DNA from: CANRIN01 sp964493515
GTDB taxonomy: Bacteria > Bacillota > Clostridia > Oscillospirales > JAAYOS01
DNA: 13,898 nt
Reading direction: 5' to 3'
Assembly: GCA_964493515.1 (NCBI GenBank)
Contig: CAZBNJ010000044.1
Coordinates: 1 to 13,898, forward strand
Shown: piece after piece, positions 1 through 7,094 of the stretch
Layout: each line of letters begins with the position of its first letter
How positions within the stretch are numbered: the first letter of the stretch is position 1
The notes under the pieces: model-generated
The model's input: the letters and a program-made list of their open reading frames with translations, nothing else
Databases searched by the model: none
What the model was told of the DNA's origin: nothing
Position numbers and translations under genes: made by a program

Positions 1-982
1 ATTCCCACTCGATGGTACCCGTCGGCTTCGGCGTGAGGTCGTACAGGACGCGATTGACGCCGGGAACTTCGTTTATTATGCGCTCGGTTATCTTGTGCAG
101 CAGGGAGTAGGGTATCTCCTCGATGGTCGCGCTCATCGCGTCGCGGGTGTTGACCGCGCGGATTATCACCGGCCAGTCCCACGAGCGAAGCCCGTCCCTG
201 ACGCCGGTGGACTTGTAGTCGGGAACGACGGTGAAATACTGCCAGACCTTGCCCTCGAGACCCGCCGCCGCGAACTCGTCGCGAAGTATCGCGTCCGACT
301 CGCGCACAGCCTCGAGACGGTCACGGGTGATGGCTCCGGTGCAGCGAACGCCGAGTCCCGGACCGGGGAACGGCTGACGGTACACCATGCCGTCGGGAAG
401 TCCGAGCGCCTTGCCGACCACGCGGACCTCGTCCTTGTAGAGCAGCTTTATCGGCTCGACCAGCTCAAAGTCCATGCCCTCCGGCAGTCCGCCGACATTG
501 TGGTGCGCCTTGACGCCCTTGTCCGACTCGATTATGTCGGGGTAGATGGTGCCCTGCGCGAGGAAGCTGATGCCGTCCAGCTTTGCAGCCTCCTCCGCAA
601 AGACCTCGATGAACTCGGCGCCGATTATCTTGCGCTTGGTCTCGGGGTCGTCCACTCCGGCGAGCTTGCCGAGGAAGCGGTCGGCGGCGTCGACATAGAT
701 GAGGTTCGCGTCCATCTCGTCGCGGAAAACCTTTATCACCTGCTCAGGCTCGCCCTTGCGGAGAAGCCCGTGGTTGACGTGGACGCAGACGAGCTGCCTG
801 CCCACCGCCTTGATGAGCAGCGCGGCAACGACCGACGAATCCACGCCGCCGCTAAGCGCCAACAGCACCTTTTTGTCGCCTATCTGCGCGCGGAGCGCCG
901 ATATCTGTTCGGTTATGAAGTCTTTTGCGAGCGCCTCGGTCGTGATACGCTCCATGCTTGCGGGACGTACGTTGTCAGCCAT
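1..982 (-). CDS. GMP-synthase-type ATP-pyrophosphatase without glutaminase domain (3' end cut within stop codon)
   Basis: A 327-residue protein starts at the ATG on 982-980, with a GGAGG ribosome binding site at 995-991, eight bases upstream. The last sense codon is at 4-2 and base 1 is the T of the stop, so the whole protein is visible. It begins directly with the ATP-pyrophosphatase domain of GMP synthase: P-loop LSGGVDSSV near residues 45-53, then KRKIIG, AQGTIYPD, HHNVGGLPEG and YRQPFPGPGLG, ending in the dimerisation/XMP-binding part with C-terminus TGTIEWE. Family knowledge: this domain adenylylates XMP with ATP and aminates it with ammonia. No class I glutamine amidotransferase domain is present. 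The partner could be the GATase of the full GuaA 79 bases upstream, a distant GuaA subunit A, or free ammonia. Compared with the full-length neighbour, the MGDGRTYDY stretch is replaced by RDGLRSWDW, so this is an old paralog rather than a recent copy. A specialised substrate cannot be excluded. Confidence 0.9.
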   Translation of the reverse strand, partial: MADNVRPASMERITTEALAKDFITEQISALRAQIGDKKVLLALSGGVDSSVVAALLIKAVGRQLVCVHVNHGLLRKGEPEQVIKVFRDEMDANLIYVDAADRFLGKLAGVDDPETKRKIIGAEFIEVFAEEAAKLDGISFLAQGTIYPDIIESDKGVKAHHNVGGLPEGMDFELVEPIKLLYKDEVRVVGKALGLPDGMVYRQPFPGPGLGVRCTGAITRDRLEAVRESDAILRDEFAAAGLEGKVWQYFTVVPDYKSTGVRDGLRSWDWPVIIRAVNTRDAMSATIEEIPYSLLHKITERIINEVPGVNRVLYDLTPKPTGTIEWE

Positions 983-1061
983 GTTCAGTTCCTCCGTTTT
1001 CAAAAAATCGTTGGGTCGTTTTACGCGGAGAGCGATATGCCCCGCGTTTGAGCCGATGCCG

Positions 1062-2603
1062 TCACTCCATCTCCACCGTTGCGGGCGGTTTGGAGGTTAT
1101 GTCGTAGAGCACGCGGTTGATGTGCGGGACCTCGTTTACGATGCGCACGCTTATCTTGTTCAGCACGTCGAACGGGATGCGCGCCCAGTCCACCGTCATA
1201 AAGTCGTCGGTCACAACGCCGCGCAGCGCGACCGCATAGTCATAGGTGCGTCCGTCGCCCATTACGCCGACCGAGCGCATATTGGTCAGCACCGCAAAGT
1301 ATTGATTTATCGAGTACATAAGACCGGCGTTGGCTATCTCCTCGCGCATTATCGCGTCCGCCTCGCGCAGCAGGTCGAGCTTCTCCTTGGTTATCTCGCC
1401 GATTATGCGTATCGCAAGACCGGGGCCGGGGAAGGGCTGGCGCCACACCAGACTGTCCGGCAGTCCCAGTTCCTTGCCGAGCGCGCGGACTTCGTCCTTG
1501 AACAGCAGCCGCAGCGGCTCGATTATCTCCTTGAAGTCGACATAGTCGGGCAGTCCGCCGACGTTGTGGTGGCTCTTTATCACCGCCGCGTCGCCGAGAC
1601 CGGATTCGATGACATCGGGGTATATCGTGCCCTGCGCAAAGAAGTCGACCGCGCCTATCTTCTTTGCCTCCTCCTCGAACACGCGGATGAACTCTTCGCC
1701 GATTATCTTGCGCTTGCGCTCCGGCTCGGTAATGCCGTCCAGCTTTTCAAGGAAGCGCTTTTCGGCGTTCACGCGGATGAATTTCATCTTGCCGCCGCCG
1801 AATACGCGCTCTATCTCGTCGCCCTCGTCCTTGCGCATAAGTCCGTGGTCGACGAACACGCAGGTCAGCTTGTCGCCGATGGCGCGTTCGAGCAGCGCCG
1901 CCAGCACCGAGCTGTCCACTCCGCCGCTCAGCGCAAGCAGTGCCTTGCCGTCGCCGACCTTGCGGCGTATCTCCTCCTCCTGGATGCGAAGGAAGTCGCC
2001 CATCGCCCAGTCGCCGTTTGCTCCGCAGACGTTGTAGAGGAAGTTGCGTATCATCGCGGTGCCGTTTTCGGTGTGAGTCACTTCGGGGTGGAACTGAAGT
2101 CCGTAGAACTTCTTCTGCACGTTCTGCATCGCCGCGACCGGGCAGCCCTCCGAGTGCGCCATTATCTCAAAGCCCTCCGGCAGCTCGGCTATCGAGTCGC
2201 CGTGGCTCATCCAGCTTATGCCGACCGACGGCAGTCCGTCGAACAGCTTGCAGTTTCCGTCGTAGTGGGTGGTCGTCTTGCCGTACTCGCGCTTGCCGTC
2301 GGTCGACGCGGGCAGGACCCTGCCGCCGAGCGCGTACGCCATCGCGTGGATGCCGTAGCATATGCCGAGTATCGGGATGCCAAGCTCGAATATCTTCTGG
2401 TCGGGATGCGGTGCCTTCTCGCCGTATACGCTGTTCGGACCGCCGGTGAATATGAGACCTATCGGCTGGCGAGCGGCTATCTCGTCGGCGCTGATGCGGT
2501 AGGGGACTACCTCGCAGTAGACGCCGCACTCGCGCACGCGCCGCGCGATAAGCTGGTTATACTGACCTCCGAAGTCGATAACAAGTACGAGCTGTCCTGC
2601 CAT
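1062..2603 (-). CDS. guaA: GMP synthase (glutamine-hydrolysing), full length
   Basis: A 513-residue cytoplasmic enzyme of the usual length for bacterial GuaA. It converts XMP to GMP with ATP and glutamine in de novo purine synthesis. Residues 1-195 are the class I glutamine amidotransferase domain: nucleophile Cys82 in GICYG, and His172 and Glu174 in FHPEV. Residues 205-395 form the ATP-pyrophosphatase domain with P-loop SGGVDS at 226-231 and RQPFPGPGL at 388-396. The rest is the dimerisation/XMP domain with GDGRTYDY. The start has AGGAA about eight bases upstream. The preceding Nudix gene ends 31 bases away, so the two are probably co-transcribed. Two departures stand out: the residue four after the catalytic Cys (in GICYGIH) is His where Gln is usual, and the C-terminus is TVEME rather than the common TIEWE. 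All catalytic residues I can check are present, so I expect an active enzyme. Confidence 0.97.
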   Translation of the reverse strand: MAGQLVLVIDFGGQYNQLIARRVRECGVYCEVVPYRISADEIAARQPIGLIFTGGPNSVYGEKAPHPDQKIFELGIPILGICYGIHAMAYALGGRVLPASTDGKREYGKTTTHYDGNCKLFDGLPSVGISWMSHGDSIAELPEGFEIMAHSEGCPVAAMQNVQKKFYGLQFHPEVTHTENGTAMIRNFLYNVCGANGDWAMGDFLRIQEEEIRRKVGDGKALLALSGGVDSSVLAALLERAIGDKLTCVFVDHGLMRKDEGDEIERVFGGGKMKFIRVNAEKRFLEKLDGITEPERKRKIIGEEFIRVFEEEAKKIGAVDFFAQGTIYPDVIESGLGDAAVIKSHHNVGGLPDYVDFKEIIEPLRLLFKDEVRALGKELGLPDSLVWRQPFPGPGLAIRIIGEITKEKLDLLREADAIMREEIANAGLMYSINQYFAVLTNMRSVGVMGDGRTYDYAVALRGVVTDDFMTVDWARIPFDVLNKISVRIVNEVPHINRVLYDITSKPPATVEME

Positions 2604-2634
2604 TTTATCGCTTCCTTTCGCTTTTGGGATGGTT

Positions 2635-3039
2635 TCAGAGCTTGCTGCGAAATTCTATCGCCGCGCGCAGCACGTCGCGCGCTCCCTTGTATGTTATCTT
2701 TCGCATCGCCTCGTCCACGGTGTACCAACCGAGCGAGGATATCTCGGACTCCTGCGCGTGAAGCTCTCCTCCGATAGGATGCGCAAGAAAGTAGACCACA
2801 TCCTTAGGCGTGCCGTTTTTCAGCGTAAAGCTCTCGATCTCGCGAAAGCCGTCCTCTATCGCTATCTCAAGCCCGGTCTCTTCGCGGACCTCGCGGCGCG
2901 CGGTGGCAAACTCGTCCTCGCCCGCCTCGACGTGTCCCTTCGGGAAGGAGGTGTGTCCCGCCCGCTGCTTTATCAAAAGCACACAGCCGTCGTCGCGAAA
3001 GACCACCGCGCCGCAGCTCTTTTCCCTCCTGCCGCTCAT
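2635..3039 (-). CDS. Nudix hydrolase, Ap4A-hydrolase/MutT type
   Basis: A 134-residue protein with a complete Nudix box at residues 35-57: Gly35, five residues, Glu41, seven residues, then REVREETGL. This motif binds the metal and hydrolyses nucleoside diphosphates linked to another group. The N-terminal SCGAVVFR and SFPKGHVEAGE patterns resemble the asymmetric diadenosine tetraphosphate hydrolase subgroup more than classical MutT, but the substrate cannot be fixed from sequence. The ATG at 3039-3037 overlaps the TGA of the upstream isomerase gene as ATGA, so translation is probably coupled. GuaA follows 31 bases downstream. The neighbourhood suggests a role near nucleotide metabolism or dinucleotide clean-up; that is inference from position only. 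Confidence 0.93.
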   Translation of the reverse strand: MSGRREKSCGAVVFRDDGCVLLIKQRAGHTSFPKGHVEAGEDEFATARREVREETGLEIAIEDGFREIESFTLKNGTPKDVVYFLAHPIGGELHAQESEISSLGWYTVDEAMRKITYKGARDVLRAAIEFRSKL

Positions 3040-3947
3040 GCGCGGTTAAGTATCGCGCGAGTCATCGCGAGCGATATGTCGGTGGCGCGCTCGCACGGCT
3101 CCATGCCCTCGAACTCGACCGAGATGTAGCCGTCGTAGTTAGCCTCCTTGATGGCGCGCGCGACTTCCCATATGTCGGTGTCGCCCTGACCGACTATCGA
3201 GCCGCGAAGCAGATGACCGCCGAGCGTCTCGAACCACGAGCCGTTGTCACAGTTGAACATCTCGTTCTGGCTGGGAAGCTGCCACTTCTGGCGTATGTAA
3301 AAGTCCTTGAAATGTATGACCTTCGCGTATTTTATGCACTTCTTGACTGCGGCGTAGCCGTACTCGTCGACGCAGTGGAAGTTTCCGACGTCGAGCGTCA
3401 GCGACAGGTTTGAGCGGTCGATCTCCTTTATCAGCCGCACCATGCGGTCGGAGCCGTTGCAGAAGAAGCCGTGGTTCTCGAGCGTGGTGGTTATCCCTTT
3501 CGTCTCGGCATAGTCGTACAGCTCACGCGAGCCGACGACCATCAGCGGCAGCTCCTTCTCAAAGTTTTCCGGGGTGTTCGAGTCGAACGGACGCCGAAAC
3601 GACGCGATGTCGTGGCGCATGAGGTGTATGCCCAGACGCTCGGCGGCGTCGATGTGCAGCTTGACGCGCTCTATCTCGTGCTTTCGTACCGATTCGTCGG
3701 CGTTGATGAGGTCGGCGTTGACCGAGTAGGTGGATATCTCCAGCCCGCGCGATAAGCACTTTTCGCGTACCTCGTCGATTAGCGCGGTGTTCAGCGTCAT
3801 GCTCTTTTCGTCCACAAGCGGGAGGTGGAAGGGCACGAATTCGATGTGCTCGCAGCCGTGGTCCGCCGCCCAGTCGATGGCCTGCGACGGGGTCATGCCG
3901 TTCGCCATGGCGTTATCGAGACAGTAGATGCTGATTCCTATTTTCAT
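3036..3947 (-). CDS. Sugar phosphate isomerase/epimerase, xylose-isomerase-like TIM barrel
   Basis: A 303-residue protein from the ATG at 3947-3945, chosen because GAGG lies about ten bases upstream and the homologous start MKIGIS follows. A longer in-frame start at 3968 has no such support. It belongs to the AP-endonuclease-2/xylose-isomerase-like barrel superfamily. The visible metal-ligand set is Glu157 (LENHG), Asp186 (LDVGN), His212 (IHFKD) and Glu278 (SVEFEG), the usual Glu-Asp-His-Glu site for divalent metal. Such enzymes isomerise or epimerise sugars, sugar acids or inositol derivatives; the substrate is not predictable here. There is no signal peptide, so it is cytoplasmic. It is the first gene of the four-gene operon and overlaps the Nudix gene by four bases. 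No transporter or kinase for a sugar lies beside it, which makes its partnership with a Nudix enzyme and GMP synthase unexplained. Confidence 0.9.
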   Translation of the reverse strand: MKIGISIYCLDNAMANGMTPSQAIDWAADHGCEHIEFVPFHLPLVDEKSMTLNTALIDEVREKCLSRGLEISTYSVNADLINADESVRKHEIERVKLHIDAAERLGIHLMRHDIASFRRPFDSNTPENFEKELPLMVVGSRELYDYAETKGITTTLENHGFFCNGSDRMVRLIKEIDRSNLSLTLDVGNFHCVDEYGYAAVKKCIKYAKVIHFKDFYIRQKWQLPSQNEMFNCDNGSWFETLGGHLLRGSIVGQGDTDIWEVARAIKEANYDGYISVEFEGMEPCERATDISLAMTRAILNRA

Positions 3948-4002
3948 TAACGCGACCTCGCTTTGCACGATTTTGGGTATCTAAGGACAATAATTCATTA
4001 TA

Positions 4003-4031
4003 ACTATACTTCCTGCCGAGTGGTTTGTCAA
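4003..4031 (-). promoter_or_regulatory. Sigma-70-type promoter for the isomerase-nudix-guaA operon
   Basis: Read on the minus strand, TTGACA (4031-4026) is followed by a 17-base spacer and TATAGT (4008-4003). Transcription should begin near 3996, giving a leader of about 50 bases before the isomerase start. A TATAAT at 4002-3997 lies 23 bases from the -35 box, too far to be its partner. This promoter stands back to back with the plus-strand promoter at 4042-4070. Confidence 0.8.
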
Positions 4032-4041
4032 GGTTGTACGG

Positions 4042-4070
4042 TTGCATTTTTTGCCGCAATAGGTTATAAT
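4042..4070 (+). promoter_or_regulatory. Probable promoter for the DUF4358-MBOAT-DHHW operon
   Basis: A consensus -10 box TATAAT at 4065-4070 has TTGCAT at 4042-4047 exactly 17 bases upstream, a weak -35 box with only the first three bases matching consensus. Transcription would start near 4077, leaving a leader of about 146 bases. The weak -35 suggests dependence on an activator or a low basal level; no activator site could be identified. Confidence 0.55.
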
Positions 4071-4170
4071 CTGGCGGGGAAAACGACGCGGCAGTCAATA
4101 CGGAAAATTTTGCGGAAAATGAGGGAACTTTGCCGGTCAGCGCGCGTCTAACATCTTGTGTGGATTCGAC

Positions 4171-4185
4171 GCGGGCACTGCCCGC
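4171..4185 (+). other. Small perfect hairpin in the leader of the DUF4358 operon
   Basis: GCGGGC, loop ACT, GCCCGC: a six-base-pair GC stem in the untranslated leader, about 38 bases before the first start codon. No T-tract follows, so it is not a terminator. It may only stabilise the mRNA 5' region. I see no riboswitch family that fits the surrounding 146 bases. Confidence 0.4.
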
Positions 4186-4222
4186 AGAGCCGAAACACGA
4201 CAACAAAGCGAATGGAGAATGA

Positions 4223-5029
4223 ATGATGAAGAGGTTCGTGTCCCTTTTGCTGGCGGCGATGATGCTTCTGTCGCTCGCGGCGTGCGGAACAAACGAGAAG
4301 GAGCAGATCGCGCCCTCCGACAGTCCGACGATAGATGAGCAGTCCCCAAGTCCGGACATAGCCGACGCGCCGACCTCCGAGCCGAGTGAGGAGCCGTCGC
4401 CCGCGCCGACCAATCACGAGGACAAGCGCGACGAGGATAGCGACGACAACGACGACACCACGACCGCCGAACCGTCGACCGCGCCGACCGATAATGAGGG
4501 CAACGGCGATACCCAGACCTCCGAACCGTCGGTCATCCCCGCACAGAATGAGGCCGACCGCGACGATACCACGCCCGACTGCACCACCCCGGTCCCGCCC
4601 ACTCCGGAAGTGACCGCCGAGCCGACCACCGCCGAACCGTCGACCGCGCCGACCGCCACGGCGTTCTGGGAGGATATGTGCGTCAAGTATGAGGAGACCA
4701 CCCCGATGCTGATGGAGCTTGGCGAGGATGAAGTCACCGAGCTGTACGGCATTGACATGAGCGCGGTGGACGACTTCTTCGCCGCGATGCCGATGATGAG
4801 CGTGCACATAAATCAGGTATTTATTGCCCATGTGACCGGGGACATGGACGCGGTCAAGGCGGCGTGCGAGAACCGCCAGCAGGAGCTGCTCGGAGGGTTC
4901 CTCTATCCGATGAACGTAGATTTGGTGGAGAACTACAAGCTGGTGACTGCCGGCGAGTGGATATGCTTTGTCATCCACGAGGACGCCGAGGGCATCGCAA
5001 ACGACTTTATCGCCGCATTTGGCGACTAA
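4223..5029 (+). CDS. DUF4358 family lipoprotein with long acidic Ser/Thr/Pro spacer
   Basis: A 268-residue predicted lipoprotein. A GGAG at 4214-4217 serves either the ATG at 4223 (five bases) or the adjacent ATG at 4226 (eight bases). The signal peptide ends in lipobox LAAC with Cys21. Residues 22-145 are low complexity, rich in Asp, Glu, Thr, Ser and Pro, and twice contain TAEPSTAPT; this is probably an extended spacer lifting the domain off the membrane. Residues 147-268 match the second lipoprotein at 5093: shared YGID, PMM.VH, a DAVKA block, and a common ending around VTAG.WICF. I recognise this as the DUF4358 domain (PF14270), whose function is unknown. No catalytic motif is visible. 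It is first in an operon with a membrane acyltransferase and a DHHW esterase-like protein, so an accessory or substrate-presenting role in surface O-acylation is my inference. A long open frame on the opposite strand here is a by-product of composition. Confidence 0.85.
   Translation: MMKRFVSLLLAAMMLLSLAACGTNEKEQIAPSDSPTIDEQSPSPDIADAPTSEPSEEPSPAPTNHEDKRDEDSDDNDDTTTAEPSTAPTDNEGNGDTQTSEPSVIPAQNEADRDDTTPDCTTPVPPTPEVTAEPTTAEPSTAPTATAFWEDMCVKYEETTPMLMELGEDEVTELYGIDMSAVDDFFAAMPMMSVHINQVFIAHVTGDMDAVKAACENRQQELLGGFLYPMNVDLVENYKLVTAGEWICFVIHEDAEGIANDFIAAFGD
4463..4655 (+). repeat. Exact 28-base direct repeat inside the lipoprotein spacer (4463-4490 and 4628-4655)
   Basis: The two copies are identical base for base, lie 165 bases apart start to start, and are in the same reading frame because 165 is a multiple of three. 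Each encodes most of the TAEPSTAPT peptide. Identity at the DNA level, including third positions, points to recent duplication or gene conversion within the spacer, and to likely length variation between strains through recombination. Confidence 0.9.
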
Positions 5030-5092
5030 TCGGTAAGTAAGCGGCAGATAATATTGCCGTGAGCTATAAATCATTTTTAAGAGGTGTACATT

Positions 5093-5611
5093 ATGAAAAA
5101 GTTTATCGCACTTATCACCGCGCTTGTTCTCATGCTCGCGCTTGTCGGATGCTCCGGCGACGGCAAGACGAACCCCTCGACCGAGCCGAGCACCGCACCG
5201 TCGGAGGACAACACCCCCGCCATGTCGATAGCCGACTTCTGGGCGGAAATAGCCGAGACCTATCCGGACGATCTTCCGCGCACGATGGAGCTTAACGACG
5301 AGGATCTCCAGACGATGTACGGCATCGACGCGTCCAAGCTGGAGGAGTATACCGCGCAGCTTCCGATGATGAACGTCCACGCGACCGAGTTCTTTATCGC
5401 CAAGGTCAAGGACGGCGAGATGGACGCGGTCAAGGCAGGCATCCAGAGCCGCCTTGATACGGTCGACGCGACCTGGTCGAGCTACCTGCCCGAGCAGTAC
5501 GAGCTGGTCCAGAACCATCAGATCGTTGAGGCAGGCAACTATATCCTGTTCGCGATAAGCGAAAAGGCGGAGGCGATAGCCGATACCTTCAGGACGACCT
5601 ACGGCGGCTGA
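5093..5611 (+). CDS. DUF4358 family lipoprotein with short spacer
   Basis: A 172-residue predicted lipoprotein from the ATG at 5093, supported by AGAGG about eight bases upstream; an earlier in-frame ATG at 5084 overlaps that ribosome binding site and is unlikely. The signal peptide ends in lipobox LVGC (Cys20), followed by a spacer of about 25 residues with STEPSTAPSE. Residues from about 48 onward form the DUF4358 domain, clearly paralogous to the product at 4223: MYGID, LPMMNVHATEFFIAKV, MDAVKAGI, and a C-terminal VEAGNYILFAI segment. The family is common in Clostridia and its role is unknown. Its gene sits 63 bases after the first paralog and 71 bases before the MBOAT gene in the same direction, so the four genes are probably one transcript. 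Anchored outside the membrane, it could act as a subunit or chaperone of the acyl-transfer machinery; this is inference. Confidence 0.88.
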   Translation: MKKFIALITALVLMLALVGCSGDGKTNPSTEPSTAPSEDNTPAMSIADFWAEIAETYPDDLPRTMELNDEDLQTMYGIDASKLEEYTAQLPMMNVHATEFFIAKVKDGEMDAVKAGIQSRLDTVDATWSSYLPEQYELVQNHQIVEAGNYILFAISEKAEAIADTFRTTYGG

Positions 5612-5631
5612 GCGACCGCGTTTGAATCTAC

Positions 5632-5658
5632 CGGGGCGGGGATAACTTCTTCGCCCCG
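5632..5658 (+). other. Intergenic hairpin between DUF4358 and MBOAT genes
   Basis: CGGGGCG at 5632-5638 pairs with CGCCCCG at 5652-5658 around a 13-base loop. It is followed by AAATTTGTATAA, too poor in T for a good intrinsic terminator. It may attenuate transcription or protect the upstream lipoprotein mRNA, setting lipoprotein above acyltransferase expression. The MBOAT ribosome binding site begins 13 bases after the stem. Confidence 0.5.
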
Positions 5659-5682
5659 AAATTTGTATAAGGGGGAAGAAAG

Positions 5683-7077
5683 GTGGTATTTTCAAGCCTT
5701 GTCTTTCTGTTCGCATACCTGCCGATAACGCTTGCGATATACTATCTCGCGCCGCTTAGATGGCGAAACGCGGTGCTGCTGATATTCAACCTGCTGTTCT
5801 ACGGCTGGGGAGAGCCGGTGTATATCGTGATAATGTTCGCGTCCATCGCGATAGACTACACCCACGGAATGCTCGTGACCCGCGCAAAGAGCCGTGGGCA
5901 CGACCGTGCGGCAAGGGCCGCGGTGGTGTCCAGCGTTGTGTTCAACCTCGCGCTGCTGCTGTTTTTCAAATACTACGACTTCTTTGCCGCGAGCCTGAAC
6001 GCGATAGGCGTCGGCTTCGTAAAGCCGCTCGGCATCGCGCTGCCGATAGGAATATCCTTCTACACCTTCCAGACGATGAGCTACACGATAGACGTCTATC
6101 GCGGCGACGCGAAGGTGCAGCGGAACATCCTGTCCTTTGGTATGTTCGTCACGCTGTTTCCGCAGCTCATCGCGGGCCCTATCATCAAATACAAGGAACT
6201 TGCCGAGCAGATAGACAGCCGCGACCACACCGTCGACCGATTCGCGAGCGGCATATCCACCTTCTGCGCTGGACTTGCAAAGAAGGTGCTTGTCGCGAAC
6301 AACGTCGGCGCGCTCTGGGACAGCGTGCTCGCAAGCGACCTGTCCACGCTCGGCGCGCCGATGGCGTGGCTCGGCATTGTGGCGTTCGCGCTTCAGATAT
6401 ACTTTGATTTCTCCGGCTACTCGGACATGGCGATAGGTCTTGGCAGGATGTTCGGGTTCGAGTTTCCGCAGAACTTCAACTATCCGTATGTGTCCCGCTC
6501 GATAACCGAGTTTTGGCGGCGCTGGCACATCTCGCTCGGCAGCTTCTTCCGCGAGTATGTCTACATCCCGCTCGGCGGCTCGCGAAAGGGACTTCCCAAG
6601 CAGTACCGCAACATCCTCGTGGTGTGGGCGCTGACCGGATTTTGGCACGGCGCAAGCTGGAATTTCCTCTGCTGGGGATTGTACTTCGCGGTGATACTCA
6701 TGCTCGAAAAGACCTTCCTTTTGAAGCTGCTCGACCGCGCGCCGAAATGGGTCGGACACGTCTACGCGCTGCTGCTCATCCTCGTCGGATGGGTGCTGTT
6801 CGCGGTGGAGGATTTCGGACAGATGGGGCTGTACCTCAAGGCAATGTTCTGCTTCGGAGGATCGCCGGCGAGCTTTGTCTACTACCTGGCAAGCTACGCG
6901 CCGATAATCGCGCTCGGCATCGTCGGCTCAACGCCGATCGTTAAGAAGCTGTGGCTGCAGCTTGGCGACCGCACGCGCGCCTATGGAGCGATAGCTCTTG
7001 CCGCGTTCGCGCTGGTCATTTCGACGGCGTATCTGGTCAATTCGAGCTACAATCCGTTCCTGTACTTTAGGTTTTGA
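5683..7077 (+). CDS. MBOAT family membrane O-acyltransferase, AlgI-like
   Basis: A 464-residue multipass membrane protein. The start is a GTG at 5683 with GGGGGA at 5671-5676; the first residues MVFSSLVFLFAYLPI are the characteristic family N-terminus. AlgI-type MBOAT proteins take acetyl groups from the cytoplasm and pass them across the membrane to an extracellular acetyltransferase or polymer. Visible family blocks are NLLFYGWGEPVY (residues 36-47), IGISFYTFQTMSYTIDVYRG (122-141), IAGPIIKY (163-170), FDFSGYSDMAIG (241-252), TEFWRRWHISLG (275-286) and LTGFWHGASWNF (317-328). His322 in FWHG is the expected catalytic histidine. At least ten hydrophobic segments are apparent. The DHHW partner starts 17 bases downstream, a pairing equivalent to AlgI-AlgJ or DltB-DltD. 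The acceptor polymer is unknown: no teichoic-acid, alginate or capsule genes lie in the window. Isoleucine is often coded by ATA, as in neighbouring genes. Confidence 0.95.
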   Translation: MVFSSLVFLFAYLPITLAIYYLAPLRWRNAVLLIFNLLFYGWGEPVYIVIMFASIAIDYTHGMLVTRAKSRGHDRAARAAVVSSVVFNLALLLFFKYYDFFAASLNAIGVGFVKPLGIALPIGISFYTFQTMSYTIDVYRGDAKVQRNILSFGMFVTLFPQLIAGPIIKYKELAEQIDSRDHTVDRFASGISTFCAGLAKKVLVANNVGALWDSVLASDLSTLGAPMAWLGIVAFALQIYFDFSGYSDMAIGLGRMFGFEFPQNFNYPYVSRSITEFWRRWHISLGSFFREYVYIPLGGSRKGLPKQYRNILVVWALTGFWHGASWNFLCWGLYFAVILMLEKTFLLKLLDRAPKWVGHVYALLLILVGWVLFAVEDFGQMGLYLKAMFCFGGSPASFVYYLASYAPIIALGIVGSTPIVKKLWLQLGDRTRAYGAIALAAFALVISTAYLVNSSYNPFLYFRF

Positions 7078-7094
7078 GAGGGGAGGTTTTCGTG

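Noticed and set aside
699..2777. Long plus-strand open frame of 692 codons across guaA
   Set aside because: It runs antisense to the well-supported guaA and its stand-alone paralog, has no recognisable domain and arises from GC-rich codon composition.
3997..4002. TATAAT on the minus strand as -10 box of the isomerase operon
   Set aside because: It lies 23 bases from the TTGACA box; TATAGT at 4008-4003 has the correct 17-base spacing.
4463..4655. CRISPR-like repeat
   Set aside because: Only two copies, inside a coding spacer and in frame; it is a peptide repeat.
4148..5716. Long minus-strand frame of 522 codons across both DUF4358 lipoprotein genes
   Set aside because: The translation is Arg/Gly/Val-rich low complexity mirroring the acidic spacer; the plus-strand genes have lipoboxes, ribosome binding sites and paralogous domains.
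5692..6759. Minus-strand frame of 355 codons opposite the MBOAT gene
   Set aside because: Antisense shadow with charged, low-quality composition; the plus strand encodes a complete MBOAT protein.
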